Source: Limosilactobacillus balticus (GTDB lineage Bacteria; Bacillota; Bacilli; Lactobacillales; Lactobacillaceae). From it: 64,000 nucleotides of DNA. The DNA lies in NCBI RefSeq assembly GCF_014145615.1, contig NZ_JACIVH010000064.1, positions 96,831 through 160,830 of the forward strand, written 5' to 3'. Under the pieces are notes generated by a model. The model was not told the DNA's origin. It was given only the letters and a program-made list of their open reading frames with translations, and did no database searches. Shown piece after piece: positions 25,378-34,896 of the stretch. Position 1 is the stretch's first letter. Each line of letters starts with the position of its first letter. Both the position numbers and the translations under genes were made by a program.

Positions 25378-25749
25378 CTAAAGCAAATGTGAGTCATTAT
25401 TATCGTTACCATCTAATTGTGAACCAAATACGCGACGTTCTAGATTAGATAGACGCTTTAAAATATCCATATTCGCAGCGCTCGATACAGGTTGACGGGA
25501 AGCAGTTTGGTTACTCATAGATGAACCAACTTCTACTTGGCGATTTAATTCATCAACCTTTGCTCTCAAACGTTCATTTTCATCATTTAAACGTTCAAGT
25601 TCTTTATTATAGGTGTCGTAGTCTTTAATAACATCATCTAAGAAAGCATCAACATCCGCTTCATCGTAGCCTTTGCCAATATTTCTCTCCTTAAATTGCT
25701 TATGCAAAATATCTTGTGGAGTAAATTTTATGTTATCCAACTTAAACAC
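25378..25749 (-). CDS. gpsB: Cell division protein GpsB
   Basis: A 123-residue cytoplasmic adaptor related to DivIVA. Residues 1-70 form the membrane-binding lipid domain and coiled coil (FTPQDILHKQFKERNIGKGYDE typed start, then ERLNDENERLRAKVDELNRQ), and residues 95-115 are the short C-terminal helix that trimerises. GpsB links penicillin-binding proteins such as PBP1A to the septum; ponA is encoded 1.4 kb away. Located between ypsA and rnpB as in other Firmicutes. Confidence 0.95.
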   Translation of the reverse strand: MFKLDNIKFTPQDILHKQFKERNIGKGYDEADVDAFLDDVIKDYDTYNKELERLNDENERLRAKVDELNRQVEVGSSMSNQTASRQPVSSAANMDILKRLSNLERRVFGSQLDGNDNNDSHLL

Positions 25750-25811
25750 CTCAATTGTTTAGTTTGCGTAGTCCAATAACTATAATACCAAATCAAAGAA
25801 AAAATGCAAGG

Positions 25812-26384
25812 TTAAAATTCATCTTTTTCCCTTTGACGCTCAGCCCATTCTTCTGCCTCTTCTTGAAGTTCATCAAAATCAACAAAAGTCATTGAATATT
25901 CCCTTTCTTCTTTATATTTTTGAATTGTCTCATAATCATGCTTGGTTTTCCCTTGATACTCTGGGTCGTAAAGAAGAAAAGCTTCATCAGTATGTGTAAG
26001 CATAAACTGCTGATAATTTCGCAACTGTTGTGGGGATTGATAAGGTTTATCTGAAACATTAGCAAAAAAATCAACTTGCTGAGTAATACTCGTCAGCTTT
26101 AACTGATTATTTTCATTCCATTGCTTACCAAATTCTGTAAAGGGAAACATTAAAGCCGTTTTTAATTGTGGAAAATCAGCTTGGAGTTCTAAGGCAACTT
26201 CGAGTCCCCATCTTTCCGTTCCCATTTGTGGTCCAGTTATTACCCAGAATTCATCATCATTTAATTCCAATTGGGCCCTTAAATAATTTTTAAGAACCTC
26301 TTTTATTACTTGAACTTTGGGATCATTATCCTTAAATATATTTAGTTCGTAACTTCGATAGCCAGTAATCCACACTCTCTTCAT
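25812..26384 (-). CDS. ypsA: YpsA-like SLOG/DUF1273 protein
   Basis: A 190-residue Rossmann-like protein of the SLOG superfamily (DUF1273). The N-terminal VWITGYRSYELNIF and VITGPQMGTERWGLEVAL (about residues 50-67) form the predicted nucleotide-derivative-binding pocket. In Bacillus YpsA is tied to division-site and oxidative stress effects, often with gpsB, its neighbour here. Biochemical function unknown. Divergent from recU. Confidence 0.9.
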   Translation of the reverse strand: MKRVWITGYRSYELNIFKDNDPKVQVIKEVLKNYLRAQLELNDDEFWVITGPQMGTERWGLEVALELQADFPQLKTALMFPFTEFGKQWNENNQLKLTSITQQVDFFANVSDKPYQSPQQLRNYQQFMLTHTDEAFLLYDPEYQGKTKHDYETIQKYKEEREYSMTFVDFDELQEEAEEWAERQREKDEF

Positions 26385-26467
26385 AAAATCCTCCCTAAAT
26401 AAGCAGATATAAAGCCTCTTAACTTAAACTTGTAATCATCTTGTATCAATCATTATGCAACTAGTCT

Positions 26468-26475
26468 GGTATAAT
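26468..26475 (+). promoter_or_regulatory. recU-ponA promoter, extended -10
   Basis: TGGTATAAT gives an extended -10 about 28 bases before the GTG start of recU. No good -35 is seen, which is common with extended -10 promoters. Confidence 0.5.
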
Positions 26476-26502
26476 AAATCTCTAGTTAGGAGAGTGATCA
26501 CC

Positions 26503-27117
26503 GTGACCATTCACTATCCCAATGGTCAGCAACCTGTACAACACTATAATACACATAATGAATTACCGACACCACATCAATCTATTTATGCTAAACGTGG
26601 GATGTCGTTAGAGGATGAAATCAATCATAGTAATCAGTACTATTTGGCTCGCCATATTGCTGTTATCCATAAAAAGCCTACCCCTATTCAGCTTGTAAAA
26701 GTTGATTACCCCAAGCGGAGTGCGGCTGTTATTAAAGAAGCATATTTTCGGCGGCCATCAACTACTGATTACAATGGGGTGTACCGTGGATACTATATTG
26801 ATTTTGATGCTAAAGAAACACGTAATAAAAATTCTTTTCCATTAAAAAACTTTCATCCCCACCAAATTCAGCATATGCGTGAATGTGTAGCACAGGGGGG
26901 AATTTGTTTTGCTTTCATTAAATTTACGGAGCTTGACCTGCTATACCTTCTTCCCGCTTCAAACCTATTTAAATATTGGGACCAACAGCAAAGCGGCGGC
27001 CGTAAATCAATTTTGCGAACCGATATCGCTAAAGAAGGCTATCAAATTCATTATCAACTCAATCCGCGTTTACCATATTTAAACGCTGTTGATAAAATAA
27101 TTGCTGCAAAAGCGTAA
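26503..27117 (+). CDS. recU: Holliday junction resolvase RecU (GTG start)
   Basis: A 204-residue RecU. It resolves Holliday junctions in recombination and chromosome segregation. Motifs include [17 protein letters not shown], the catalytic [22 protein letters not shown] region (split Asp/Glu/Lys) and [14 protein letters not shown], all in order. The GTG at 26503 gives the normal MTIHYPNG start; the frame open to 26455 has a non-conserved N-terminus. ponA follows 11 bases on, the classic recU-ponA operon. Confidence 0.95.
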   Translation: MTIHYPNGQQPVQHYNTHNELPTPHQSIYAKRGMSLEDEINHSNQYYLARHIAVIHKKPTPIQLVKVDYPKRSAAVIKEAYFRRPSTTDYNGVYRGYYIDFDAKETRNKNSFPLKNFHPHQIQHMRECVAQGGICFAFIKFTELDLLYLLPASNLFKYWDQQQSGGRKSILRTDIAKEGYQIHYQLNPRLPYLNAVDKIIAAKA

Positions 27118-27128
27118 AGGAGTTTACT

Positions 27129-29399
27129 ATGTCAAATGATAATCAGTCAACGCGTAGTGAGCGTCATAATAACAATGACAATCAACAGCGCAATGTTGGC
27201 GGCTTAATAAAGAAAATCTTGCTATGGGTAGCAGGAATCGTCGTTCTACTAATGGTGGCATCTGCAGCTTTGTTTTTCTACTATGCCTCAAGCGCCCCTA
27301 AAATTAGTAGAAGCGACTTAACAAGTCAGAGTATTACGACTATTTACGATGATCAAAATCGAGTAATTTCTCGTTTAGGAGCACAGAAACGAGAATATGC
27401 CAAGGATAATCAAATTCCAAAGCAGTTAAAAAATGCTGTTGTTTCAATTGAGGATCGCCGCTTCTACAAACACCATGGTGTTGATACAATTCGAATTCTT
27501 GGAGCAGCCACTTCTAATGTTTTTGGTCGTTCGGCCGGGATGCAGGGAGGAAGTACGCTGACTCAACAGTTAGTTAAATTATCCGTCTTCTCAACAGCGG
27601 CCTCTGATCGAACATTAAAACGAAAAGCCCAAGAAGCTTGGCTTGCTATTAATGTTGAGCAGCATTTTAGCAAGAGTCAGATTCTTGATTTCTACATCAA
27701 CAAGGTTTATATGGGTAATGGAATTTATGGAATGCAAACAGCAGCTCAGTACTACTACGGTAAAGATTTAAACGATCTTGACCTTTCCCAATTAGCCCTT
27801 CTCGCCGGAATGCCACAATCGCCTACTTATTATAATCCACTTGTAAGCAACACGAAATATGCAACACAACGGCGAAATGAAGTATTGAATGCGATGGTTC
27901 GCAGCAATTACATTACCCAATCCCAAGCTAACCAAGCAGCAAGCGAAAGTGTTACTGCTGGTTTAGACCCTGATCATGGTAATATTTCAGGAAGCGGAAC
28001 TGCTGTAGATTCTAAAGTTGTTGACCCTTACGTAAAACAGGTTCTTGCTGATTTGCAAGCACAAGGATACAACCCATATAGTGACGGGCTAAAGGTTCAC
28101 ACTAATCTTGACCTCGATGCTCAACAACACCTTTATGATGCAGCAAATAAAAAAGTTCAGTTCCAAAACGATAAAATGCAAGCCGGGGTAGCTGTTACCG
28201 ACCCGCATAACGGACAAATCATTGCCATGCTTGGTGGCCGTCATACAGGAAATGTTGTGTATGGTCTTAACCGGGCTGTGCAAAGTAACCGTAGTTCCGG
28301 GTCGACCGCAAAACCATTAATGGATTATGGTCCAGCTATTGAATACTTACAATGGCCAACCTTCAAGTCAATTGCTGATACTCGGTTTGTCTTTCCTGGT
28401 ACTAATACTGTCCTTCATGACTTTGATAAAAAGTACAAGGGCAATATGACAATGCGTGAAGCTTTAGTTCAATCACGGAATGTCCCTGCTATTCGAGCAT
28501 TACAAGCCGTGGGAATTAAACGTGCTACTTCTTTCCTTGATGGATTAGGAATTTCACAAAAGCAACCATATACTTTACAAAACGGGATTGCTTTGTATAT
28601 CTCCCCTCTCCAAGTTTCTGCTGCATATGCGGCCTTTGCCAATGGCGGTACTTACTACAAGCCTTACTACATTAGCTCGATTACTACTCAAGATGGTTCA
28701 GTAAAGCAATTCAACCCGAAAGGTAACCGCGCAATGAATAAGGCTACTGCCTACATGATCACTGATATGCTTAAGGGAGTCTTCACAGATTCACAAGGAA
28801 GCGCAACTGACGCTCGACTTGACGGTGTTAACCAAGCCGGTAAGACGGGGACGACAAACTATCCTGGAAATTCTGGTCAGTCTGGCGTAATGGATTCCTG
28901 GATGGCCGGGTATACTAAGAATTACTCAATTGCAGTTTGGACTGGTTATGACCACCCACTTGAACCTGGTGGCAGTATTTCAGAACAATATATAAAGTCA
29001 GCACAATTACTTTACAAGGACTTAATGCAATACCTTGACAGCCAAAATCACGCATCTGATTGGACGATGCCAGATACTGTTGAGGCTGTTCGAGTTAAAG
29101 GTAAACGTCAGCTTGTAATTCGCGATTCAAAATGGGCATTCGATTATACTGAAGATACATCAGCTGATCGTGATAGCAGTTCTACTTCTAGCTCAAGTGA
29201 ATCATCATCGTCTTCATCTTCTTCCAGCTCTGCTTCAAGTAGTAGCAGCGAAAATCGCACAGAAGAACGAAATAATACTTCAACTGAATCTTCGTCAAGT
29301 AGTGCTCCGGCTAGCTCAAGCTCATCTGCATCTGCACCCGCACAAAGCTCAAGTTCTAGCCCTGCCCCTGCTACGCAACCTAGCACAGCTAATCCATGA
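27129..29399 (+). CDS. ponA: Class A penicillin-binding protein PBP1A
   Basis: A 756-residue bifunctional peptidoglycan synthase, anchored by a single membrane segment at about residues 26-50. The glycosyltransferase domain holds SIEDRRFYKHHGVD and GGSTLTQQLVK (about residues 105-150). The transpeptidase domain has SGSTAKP (nucleophile Ser), SRN and KTGTT motifs between about 385 and 580. The last 80 residues are almost entirely Ser, Ala, Pro and Thr (from about 680), a surface-exposed spacer that could be glycosylated. In operon with recU, ending at the 29427 hairpin. GpsB, encoded nearby, is its expected partner. Confidence 0.96.
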   Translation: MSNDNQSTRSERHNNNDNQQRNVGGLIKKILLWVAGIVVLLMVASAALFFYYASSAPKISRSDLTSQSITTIYDDQNRVISRLGAQKREYAKDNQIPKQLKNAVVSIEDRRFYKHHGVDTIRILGAATSNVFGRSAGMQGGSTLTQQLVKLSVFSTAASDRTLKRKAQEAWLAINVEQHFSKSQILDFYINKVYMGNGIYGMQTAAQYYYGKDLNDLDLSQLALLAGMPQSPTYYNPLVSNTKYATQRRNEVLNAMVRSNYITQSQANQAASESVTAGLDPDHGNISGSGTAVDSKVVDPYVKQVLADLQAQGYNPYSDGLKVHTNLDLDAQQHLYDAANKKVQFQNDKMQAGVAVTDPHNGQIIAMLGGRHTGNVVYGLNRAVQSNRSSGSTAKPLMDYGPAIEYLQWPTFKSIADTRFVFPGTNTVLHDFDKKYKGNMTMREALVQSRNVPAIRALQAVGIKRATSFLDGLGISQKQPYTLQNGIALYISPLQVSAAYAAFANGGTYYKPYYISSITTQDGSVKQFNPKGNRAMNKATAYMITDMLKGVFTDSQGSATDARLDGVNQAGKTGTTNYPGNSGQSGVMDSWMAGYTKNYSIAVWTGYDHPLEPGGSISEQYIKSAQLLYKDLMQYLDSQNHASDWTMPDTVEAVRVKGKRQLVIRDSKWAFDYTEDTSADRDSSSTSSSSESSSSSSSSSSASSSSSENRTEERNNTSTESSSSSAPASSSSSASAPAQSSSSSPAPATQPSTANP

Positions 29400-29426
29400 T
29401 AAGATCTTTTAAAAAATTGAAGATAA

Positions 29427-29465
29427 TAAAAAGGATTGTGGAATTTTTCTCCGCAATCCTTTTTA
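29427..29465. terminator. ponA terminator
   Basis: AAAAGGATTGtGGA pairs with TCCgCAATCCTTTT around a T-rich loop, followed by TATTATC. It lies between convergent genes and probably works for both. Confidence 0.8.
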
Positions 29466-29477
29466 TTATCAACTTTT

Positions 29478-30395
29478 TCAAGAATGAATTGTATGTTTTT
29501 GCCGACCATTTTGTAGAATATAGACGGCAATAATTACTAAAATAATCCCTAAAATTTCTGCCCAATTCAAGTTCAATTTAAAGAAGATCACACTTAAAAT
29601 TGAAGTTGTGATTGGTTGAACGGCATCCATGATACTAACTACATCAGATGGTGCATATCTAGTTGCATGAAGCAAAATTCCAAATGGTAAAATAGTTCCA
29701 AATAACACCACTGTCGCAACAGATGCTACTAATGTGGTAGTAATATGTGGCGGATTAACCCAAAATGGCCGGTAAAGGTTAAATAGAACTCCGGCAATCA
29801 TCGTCCCCCAGCCGAGGACAACAATTGGCGGATTCTCATCAGCAGCACGTTGTGGAAGGACAACATAGAATGCAGCTGTAATCCCAGATCCCAAGCCCCA
29901 GAGAAGGGATACAAATGGTAAAGCTAATTGTGTAAAGTTACCACGTGTGATACATAATGCCACCCCAATTAAAGCAACAACAAACGCAATAACGTCACTC
30001 CGAAATGGACGACGATGCATAAAAACAATTCCACCTAATACAATAAATAGCGGGGAAAGATATTGAAGAATTGTTGCTGCTGAGGCATTTCCTGTTTGAA
30101 TAGCATAATAGAACGTAAGTAGGTTTGCCATTAACCCTAAAATAGCATAACTAATGACTGAAATAGCTGTTGCTCGTGTTTTAAATACGTTAAAAATCTT
30201 TTTCCCATATAAAAATACACTAATTACTAATAAAATTACTCCTGCTGAAAAAGTCCGCATCGAAAGCATCCACGTAGCAGGAATTGCTAAATTTTGTGAG
30301 ATGAGTTGCAAAACGGTTCCAGATATTCCCCACATAGTAGAGGCAACCGCTGCCCATATAATTCCCTTCATTACTTGAGAAGAAGATTTTTCCAT
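29478..30395 (-). CDS. EamA/DMT-family transporter
   Basis: A 305-residue membrane protein with ten predicted helices in two EamA repeats (about 10-140 and 150-295). Such proteins export or exchange amino acids, nucleosides or other metabolites; the substrate is unknown. The ATG at 30395 has GGGTGA upstream and is preferred over the GTG at 30404. It lies 22 bases after dnaD, replacing the genes (nth and others) commonly found between dnaD and ponA. Confidence 0.9.
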   Translation of the reverse strand: MEKSSSQVMKGIIWAAVASTMWGISGTVLQLISQNLAIPATWMLSMRTFSAGVILLVISVFLYGKKIFNVFKTRATAISVISYAILGLMANLLTFYYAIQTGNASAATILQYLSPLFIVLGGIVFMHRRPFRSDVIAFVVALIGVALCITRGNFTQLALPFVSLLWGLGSGITAAFYVVLPQRAADENPPIVVLGWGTMIAGVLFNLYRPFWVNPPHITTTLVASVATVVLFGTILPFGILLHATRYAPSDVVSIMDAVQPITTSILSVIFFKLNLNWAEILGIILVIIAVYILQNGRQKHTIHS

Positions 30396-30417
30396 GTCAA
30401 TCACCCTTTATTTAATT

Positions 30418-31122
30418 TTATTCGCCTAATTTATAAATCGGTATTTTAGGCTTTTTTAATGTCTTCTTTTCCGGCTTTTGTCCAGCCTCTTTTCGCTGTT
30501 CAAACCTCTTTTCATGCTCATTGATATCTCTTTCGGTTCTTAAGCCTTGACGATCCCAGCTTTGTAGAATCCGGTCCATGTACTGGAGATTTAGCGCACT
30601 ATTCATTACTGCCTGCCGTAAAGCAAGTTTAATCATTATTACCGAATAATTATCTTTATCCAACCAGTCATTAACGATTTGTAATTCCATTGATGATAGA
30701 GGCCGGCCAAATTCGGCTTCTAGCTGATTAAATGTCTCAACCCGAGTATTAGTATTTTCAACCTTAATTGTTTCCTCTTGGTCATTCTCATTGAGCAACG
30801 CTAATTTGTTGATGAGGAGCGAAAAATCATATATCGCATCTTCTTTGCCATCTTCCATTTTTCGCATCTTCTGCTCAACAAGATGGTTTGTCATCATCTG
30901 GTGAAGTTGTTCAAACACCTGTCGCTCTTTTGTTCCTAAGTTCTTTGCAATTGTCCGAACATCCGGATTCATTATTCCTCGATCCTGGTAAGATTTGAAC
31001 TGAAGATATAAGACAAATTGAGAGGTTGTCATCCCTAACTCTTTATAATGATGTAGCAATAAATTACTTATATTTGTTTCACCTGCTTGCAAGTAATGTT
31101 GTAAAAGGCTTGCATCTGTCAT
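30418..31122 (-). CDS. dnaD: Primosome component DnaD
   Basis: A 234-residue replication-initiation protein. The N-terminal winged-helix oligomerisation domain (residues 1-110; TTSQFVLYLQFKSYQDRG) and the C-terminal DnaB_2/DDBH2 domain (about 125-205; FNQLEAEFGRPLSSMELQIVNDWL and YMDRILQSWDRQGLRT, the YxxxIlxxW motif) are both seen. It loads helicase with DnaB and DnaI at origins and restart sites. Basic Lys-rich tail. Confidence 0.95.
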   Translation of the reverse strand: MTDASLLQHYLQAGETNISNLLLHHYKELGMTTSQFVLYLQFKSYQDRGIMNPDVRTIAKNLGTKERQVFEQLHQMMTNHLVEQKMRKMEDGKEDAIYDFSLLINKLALLNENDQEETIKVENTNTRVETFNQLEAEFGRPLSSMELQIVNDWLDKDNYSVIMIKLALRQAVMNSALNLQYMDRILQSWDRQGLRTERDINEHEKRFEQRKEAGQKPEKKTLKKPKIPIYKLGE

Positions 31123-31166
31123 TTAATCAGCTCCTCTCTTAGCAAAATATTTTTTGCAAAAGTAAA

Positions 31167-31188
31167 GAGACTGAGTAATCCCAGCCTC
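31167..31188 (-). terminator. Terminator after the ypmB-like gene
   Basis: GAGACTG (31167-31173) pairs with CAGCCTC (31182-31188); on the minus strand a CTCTTTACTTTT tract follows. It separates the ypmB-like gene from dnaD. Confidence 0.55.
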
Positions 31189-31206
31189 TATTAGTTTCAG
31201 CTTTTA

Positions 31207-31725
31207 TTAAAGATTATTAATATTTTGAACGTATTGTCCAGTCTTAAAATTAATCAGATCGTAGCAGAGATTTCCTTTTTGATTACGGTATGTTACTTCC
31301 CAGACAGTCTTATCATTAAATACCCCAGGAGCAACTTTTAAAATTTCTCGCGGATTGCGATTTGCTTTTGTCATCGCTCGTGCTCTCGCAGCAGTAATCC
31401 CACTCGACTGTTTTAGAACCCTAATCTTGCCACCATGTTGGGGAACCATAACCAGGATCGGTTGTTTTTGCTGATTCTTGCCACTAATCGTATAGTAAGT
31501 ATTCTCCCGATTATAAATATAAAATTGGTCAGGAGACTGGAGATGAGCATATTTTTCGGCAAGTGAAATTGTTTGCCGCCGTGCTGAATTTCGTGGTTGA
31601 TTGCTAACTGCAAAAACACTCCACACTATTAATAAGATTAGTAAAATCGCAATCAAAAGGTTACGAATTGTCCGCATTGAGGAACCTCGACTCTGTTCAC
31701 GCTGAACTTCACGCCGACTTTGCAT
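31207..31725 (-). CDS. TseB/YpmB-like membrane protein (DUF5590)
   Basis: A 172-residue protein with a basic N-terminus, one membrane helix (about residues 20-42) and an extracytoplasmic PepSY-like/cystatin fold (YYTISGKNQQ, VWEVTYRNQKGNLCYDLIN). The Bacillus homologue TseB/YpmB supports cell-wall elongation with PBP2A and is found in the dinG-ypmB-aspB-asnS-dnaD cluster, which is partly kept here (dinG upstream, dnaD downstream). Confidence 0.85.
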   Translation of the reverse strand: MQSRREVQREQSRGSSMRTIRNLLIAILLILLIVWSVFAVSNQPRNSARRQTISLAEKYAHLQSPDQFYIYNRENTYYTISGKNQQKQPILVMVPQHGGKIRVLKQSSGITAARARAMTKANRNPREILKVAPGVFNDKTVWEVTYRNQKGNLCYDLINFKTGQYVQNINNL

Positions 31726-31816
31726 ATCTTTTCCCTCTTATCTCTTTAGTTTTTAAATTCTTATATGACAATTGTTTTGATTATACCAGAAATCAGTAAT
31801 TAAAAGTTGATAAAGT

Positions 31817-34681
31817 TTAATTAACTTTGTCCTCTTTACCATTTTGTAAAAACTTCTGAGTAATCGAAATCAATTCAGCAGTTTTTTTGCTACTAACCGG
31901 TAAATCAGTAGGTAGACTACTCAAAATCGTCTTTCCATACCGCCTTGTCTGCAGTCGTGGATCAAGGACTACTGCCACCCCATGATCATCTTCCGTCCGT
32001 AATAATCGTCCAATCCCCTGCCGTAACCGCATCGTTGCTTTGGGCAATTCTGAATGATAAAACGGATTTTTACCCTGTTGCTGGAGTAATTTATTATGAG
32101 CCCGATTCATTATTTCATCAGGTGAGTCGAACGGTAAACGCGTAATGATTAAAAGTTCAAGGGCAGACTCTGGTAAATCGATCCCTTCCCAAAAACTAGA
32201 AGCACCAAGAAGAATCGAGTTTTTTCCACCACTAAACTGTTTTAAGATTTTATCACGATTACCCGTAATCCCTTGGGCTAAAATATCCCGCTGATCAAAT
32301 AGATCTGTTTCGCGAAGTTGGCTATATACCTGCTCAATCATCACCAGTGAATTGAATAAAATCATTGTCTGATAATCAGCATTCTTCGTTAATTGGTAAA
32401 TCGTATCACTGAGGTATTTAATGTAGTCACTGTTATTTTGCGCGCTGGGTACTGGAGCATCTTCTGCGATCAATAATTTAGCATGCTGTTTGTAATTGTA
32501 TGGGGATGCAAAGCGCCGTGTTAAAGTATTGTTGCGCTCTAAATCTAACTGGTGGTAAAGATACAAGGACCGTGGCGATGTAAACAATGTCGCCCCCACA
32601 AATAACGGTTGAGCAAAATATGGATAAACATTCTTTGTAAGATAGTGTGTTGCTTCCAATAGTCCCCCACTAAGTTGTAAGGCACTTTGTTCACTCGATT
32701 GGCGAATAGTAATCCAAAAAGCCGCTGCCTCTCCCTGTTGCTGAAGTGTTTCATTAAATTCATTTAGTGTCTGATCGGCTTCAATTAATTTTGCAAGCTG
32801 ACTTTGAAATTGGCTCATGAGATAACGATCACTTAATAACCACCGATCTGATTGACTATTAAACAGATGACTAAGAGCAGAAAAATGAAGTTGCACACTA
32901 CTCAAGGCTTGTTCTAGCTTCATCATCACGGGTCCACTAATATCCAAGAGAGCCGTCACCTGATCATTTTGCAGCGGTTGTTCAATTAATTCATTATCAG
33001 GATTGCCAGTAGCACTTGTCATATATTGACGGTAAAGGGCTTGTTGGAAAAGATCAACCGCCTCTTCTACTGCATTGAGATCGCCACGAAGTAATTCAAC
33101 ATTATAACTGCCTAGTGCCTGTTCAGCGAAAATATCCGTTAAGTTCCGATCGTTGCCATTATTAACTAACCCAGACATTATGTGAACTGCGGTACGTAAT
33201 TTTTGAAAATTAAATGTTCGCCGTGACCGTTTTAAGATACTTTCACTTAAGTGCTGAGCTTCATCGATTACTAAGTATGGTCGGCGAGTCCCATCCCCTA
33301 ATTCCTGGGCATGAGCAACCAAGTACGCATGATTCGTAATAATAATATCAGCTTGATGAAGCCGCTTTTCCCGCCGAACAAGAAAATCATCATGGTAAAA
33401 GGCATTTGCTGGATTTAAGCTTCTGATACCCTGGTGACGAATTTCAGTAAAGTATGGCGACTGCTGAGAATTTAAATTAAGTTCATCAAGGTCTCCACTT
33501 TGCGTTGAAAGTAACCACACTAAAATCTTGGCTTTTAACAACTGAACAAGTTTCGAATCTTCAATCACACTTAAAGAATGAACAAAGCGGGCAATATCAA
33601 TATAATGGGCATTTCCTTTGATAATCACACTATTCATCTTAAAAGGTAAAACCTTATTTAGTTGCGCGATTGATGTGTCAATAATTTGTTGCTGCAGGAT
33701 ATTGGTTGCTGTGCTGACAACAATCTTTTTATCGGGATACGCAACATAACTTAGTGGAAAGAGGTAGCCCAAGGTCTTCCCTACTCCAGTCCCAGCCTCG
33801 ACAATCATAGTCTTGGGTTCATCATGAGTATAATTATTGTAAATGCTGTTCATCATTTTTGCTTGAACAGGCCGTAGTTTCAACGTATCCCCGTATAGCT
33901 TTTCTTTTGCCTTTTTAGTTGAAGGATATTTGTGCTGCTCCCGCTGACCATTAGCAGTGATCGGCCGCGACTTATGAAGAACAATTCCGTGAGAGACGTA
34001 CAGCTCTTCACTTAATGGTTGTGGCGATTTACGTCGACGCAGCAACTCAACATCAAAAACCCCGGCTGTTTGCTGAGGTAAATTAAGCTTCAACTGAGTA
34101 ATCTTTTCTAGCGTAAGCGTTGGTAATTGTTCAATCCTTTTTAGCAAGTCAGTAAGTAATTCTGCAGTTGCCTCAGCGTCTGACACTGCACTATGAGGGT
34201 GATCATGCTCAATGTGCAACGAACTAGTTAAATCTCGTAAACGAAAACTCTTTGCGGTAGGAAGAAGAATTTGACTAAGGGTTACAGTATCGATTGCCGG
34301 AATTGATAAAGAAGGATATCCAGCGCGTTCTAATTCTGCATTTAGGAAAGGAAAGTCAAAATTAACATTGTGAGCCACAAAGGTCGTTTCCGCCAATAAA
34401 CTATAAATAGTTCCAGCAATATCCTCAAATAGAGGAGCTTTTCGCACATCTTTATCTTCAATTCCTGTTAATTGAACAATTGAACGCGGAATCTTCTCTC
34501 GCGGATTTATTTTTGTTTCAAAGTGATTTATGATTTCGCCATCTTGAACGAGAACACAACCGATTTGAATGATTCGATCTCCATGATTAACATTCGTTCC
34601 GGTTGTTTCTAAATCAACAACTGAGTAGATTGGCGCTTTTTTGTCACGCTTTTTTGTGCGCTGACTACTACGCTGTGTCAC
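31817..34681 (-). CDS. dinG: DinG-family helicase with N-terminal DnaQ exonuclease
   Basis: A 954-residue fusion. Residues 15-190 are a DEDDh 3'-5' exonuclease (VVDLETTGTN with Asp and Glu, later HSAVSDAEATAEL with His and Asp). The rest is an XPD/DinG superfamily-2 helicase with Walker A EAGTGVGKTLGY (about residue 293), DEAH box VIDEAQHLSES (about 473) and motif VI RQGIGRLLRTEDD (about 888). Firmicute DinG often lacks the FeS cysteines, and none form a clear cluster here. It acts in DNA repair or as an exonuclease. Normal length for the family. Confidence 0.93.
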   Translation of the reverse strand: MTQRSSQRTKKRDKKAPIYSVVDLETTGTNVNHGDRIIQIGCVLVQDGEIINHFETKINPREKIPRSIVQLTGIEDKDVRKAPLFEDIAGTIYSLLAETTFVAHNVNFDFPFLNAELERAGYPSLSIPAIDTVTLSQILLPTAKSFRLRDLTSSLHIEHDHPHSAVSDAEATAELLTDLLKRIEQLPTLTLEKITQLKLNLPQQTAGVFDVELLRRRKSPQPLSEELYVSHGIVLHKSRPITANGQREQHKYPSTKKAKEKLYGDTLKLRPVQAKMMNSIYNNYTHDEPKTMIVEAGTGVGKTLGYLFPLSYVAYPDKKIVVSTATNILQQQIIDTSIAQLNKVLPFKMNSVIIKGNAHYIDIARFVHSLSVIEDSKLVQLLKAKILVWLLSTQSGDLDELNLNSQQSPYFTEIRHQGIRSLNPANAFYHDDFLVRREKRLHQADIIITNHAYLVAHAQELGDGTRRPYLVIDEAQHLSESILKRSRRTFNFQKLRTAVHIMSGLVNNGNDRNLTDIFAEQALGSYNVELLRGDLNAVEEAVDLFQQALYRQYMTSATGNPDNELIEQPLQNDQVTALLDISGPVMMKLEQALSSVQLHFSALSHLFNSQSDRWLLSDRYLMSQFQSQLAKLIEADQTLNEFNETLQQQGEAAAFWITIRQSSEQSALQLSGGLLEATHYLTKNVYPYFAQPLFVGATLFTSPRSLYLYHQLDLERNNTLTRRFASPYNYKQHAKLLIAEDAPVPSAQNNSDYIKYLSDTIYQLTKNADYQTMILFNSLVMIEQVYSQLRETDLFDQRDILAQGITGNRDKILKQFSGGKNSILLGASSFWEGIDLPESALELLIITRLPFDSPDEIMNRAHNKLLQQQGKNPFYHSELPKATMRLRQGIGRLLRTEDDHGVAVVLDPRLQTRRYGKTILSSLPTDLPVSSKKTAELISITQKFLQNGKEDKVN

Positions 34682-34896
34682 ACTATCACCATATTTCTCC
34701 GAAGTTATTATATAAGTTACTAAATATTCTAAACTAAATGATACACCATTCTACTATAAATTTCTCATTTTTACACGAATCGGTCTTTCTTCGTGATAAA
34801 ATGTTTAGATTTGGTAACATCCACAATCGTTTTTAGCTAGAATCATTGTTTTATGCTATGATTAAGTTTGAATTTTTATGTAGAAAGTAGGTTACG

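Noticed and set aside
29144..29530. Minus-strand acidic frame opposite the ponA tail
   Set aside because: Its Glu/Asp/Leu-rich product is just the complement of the Ser-codon repeats in ponA.
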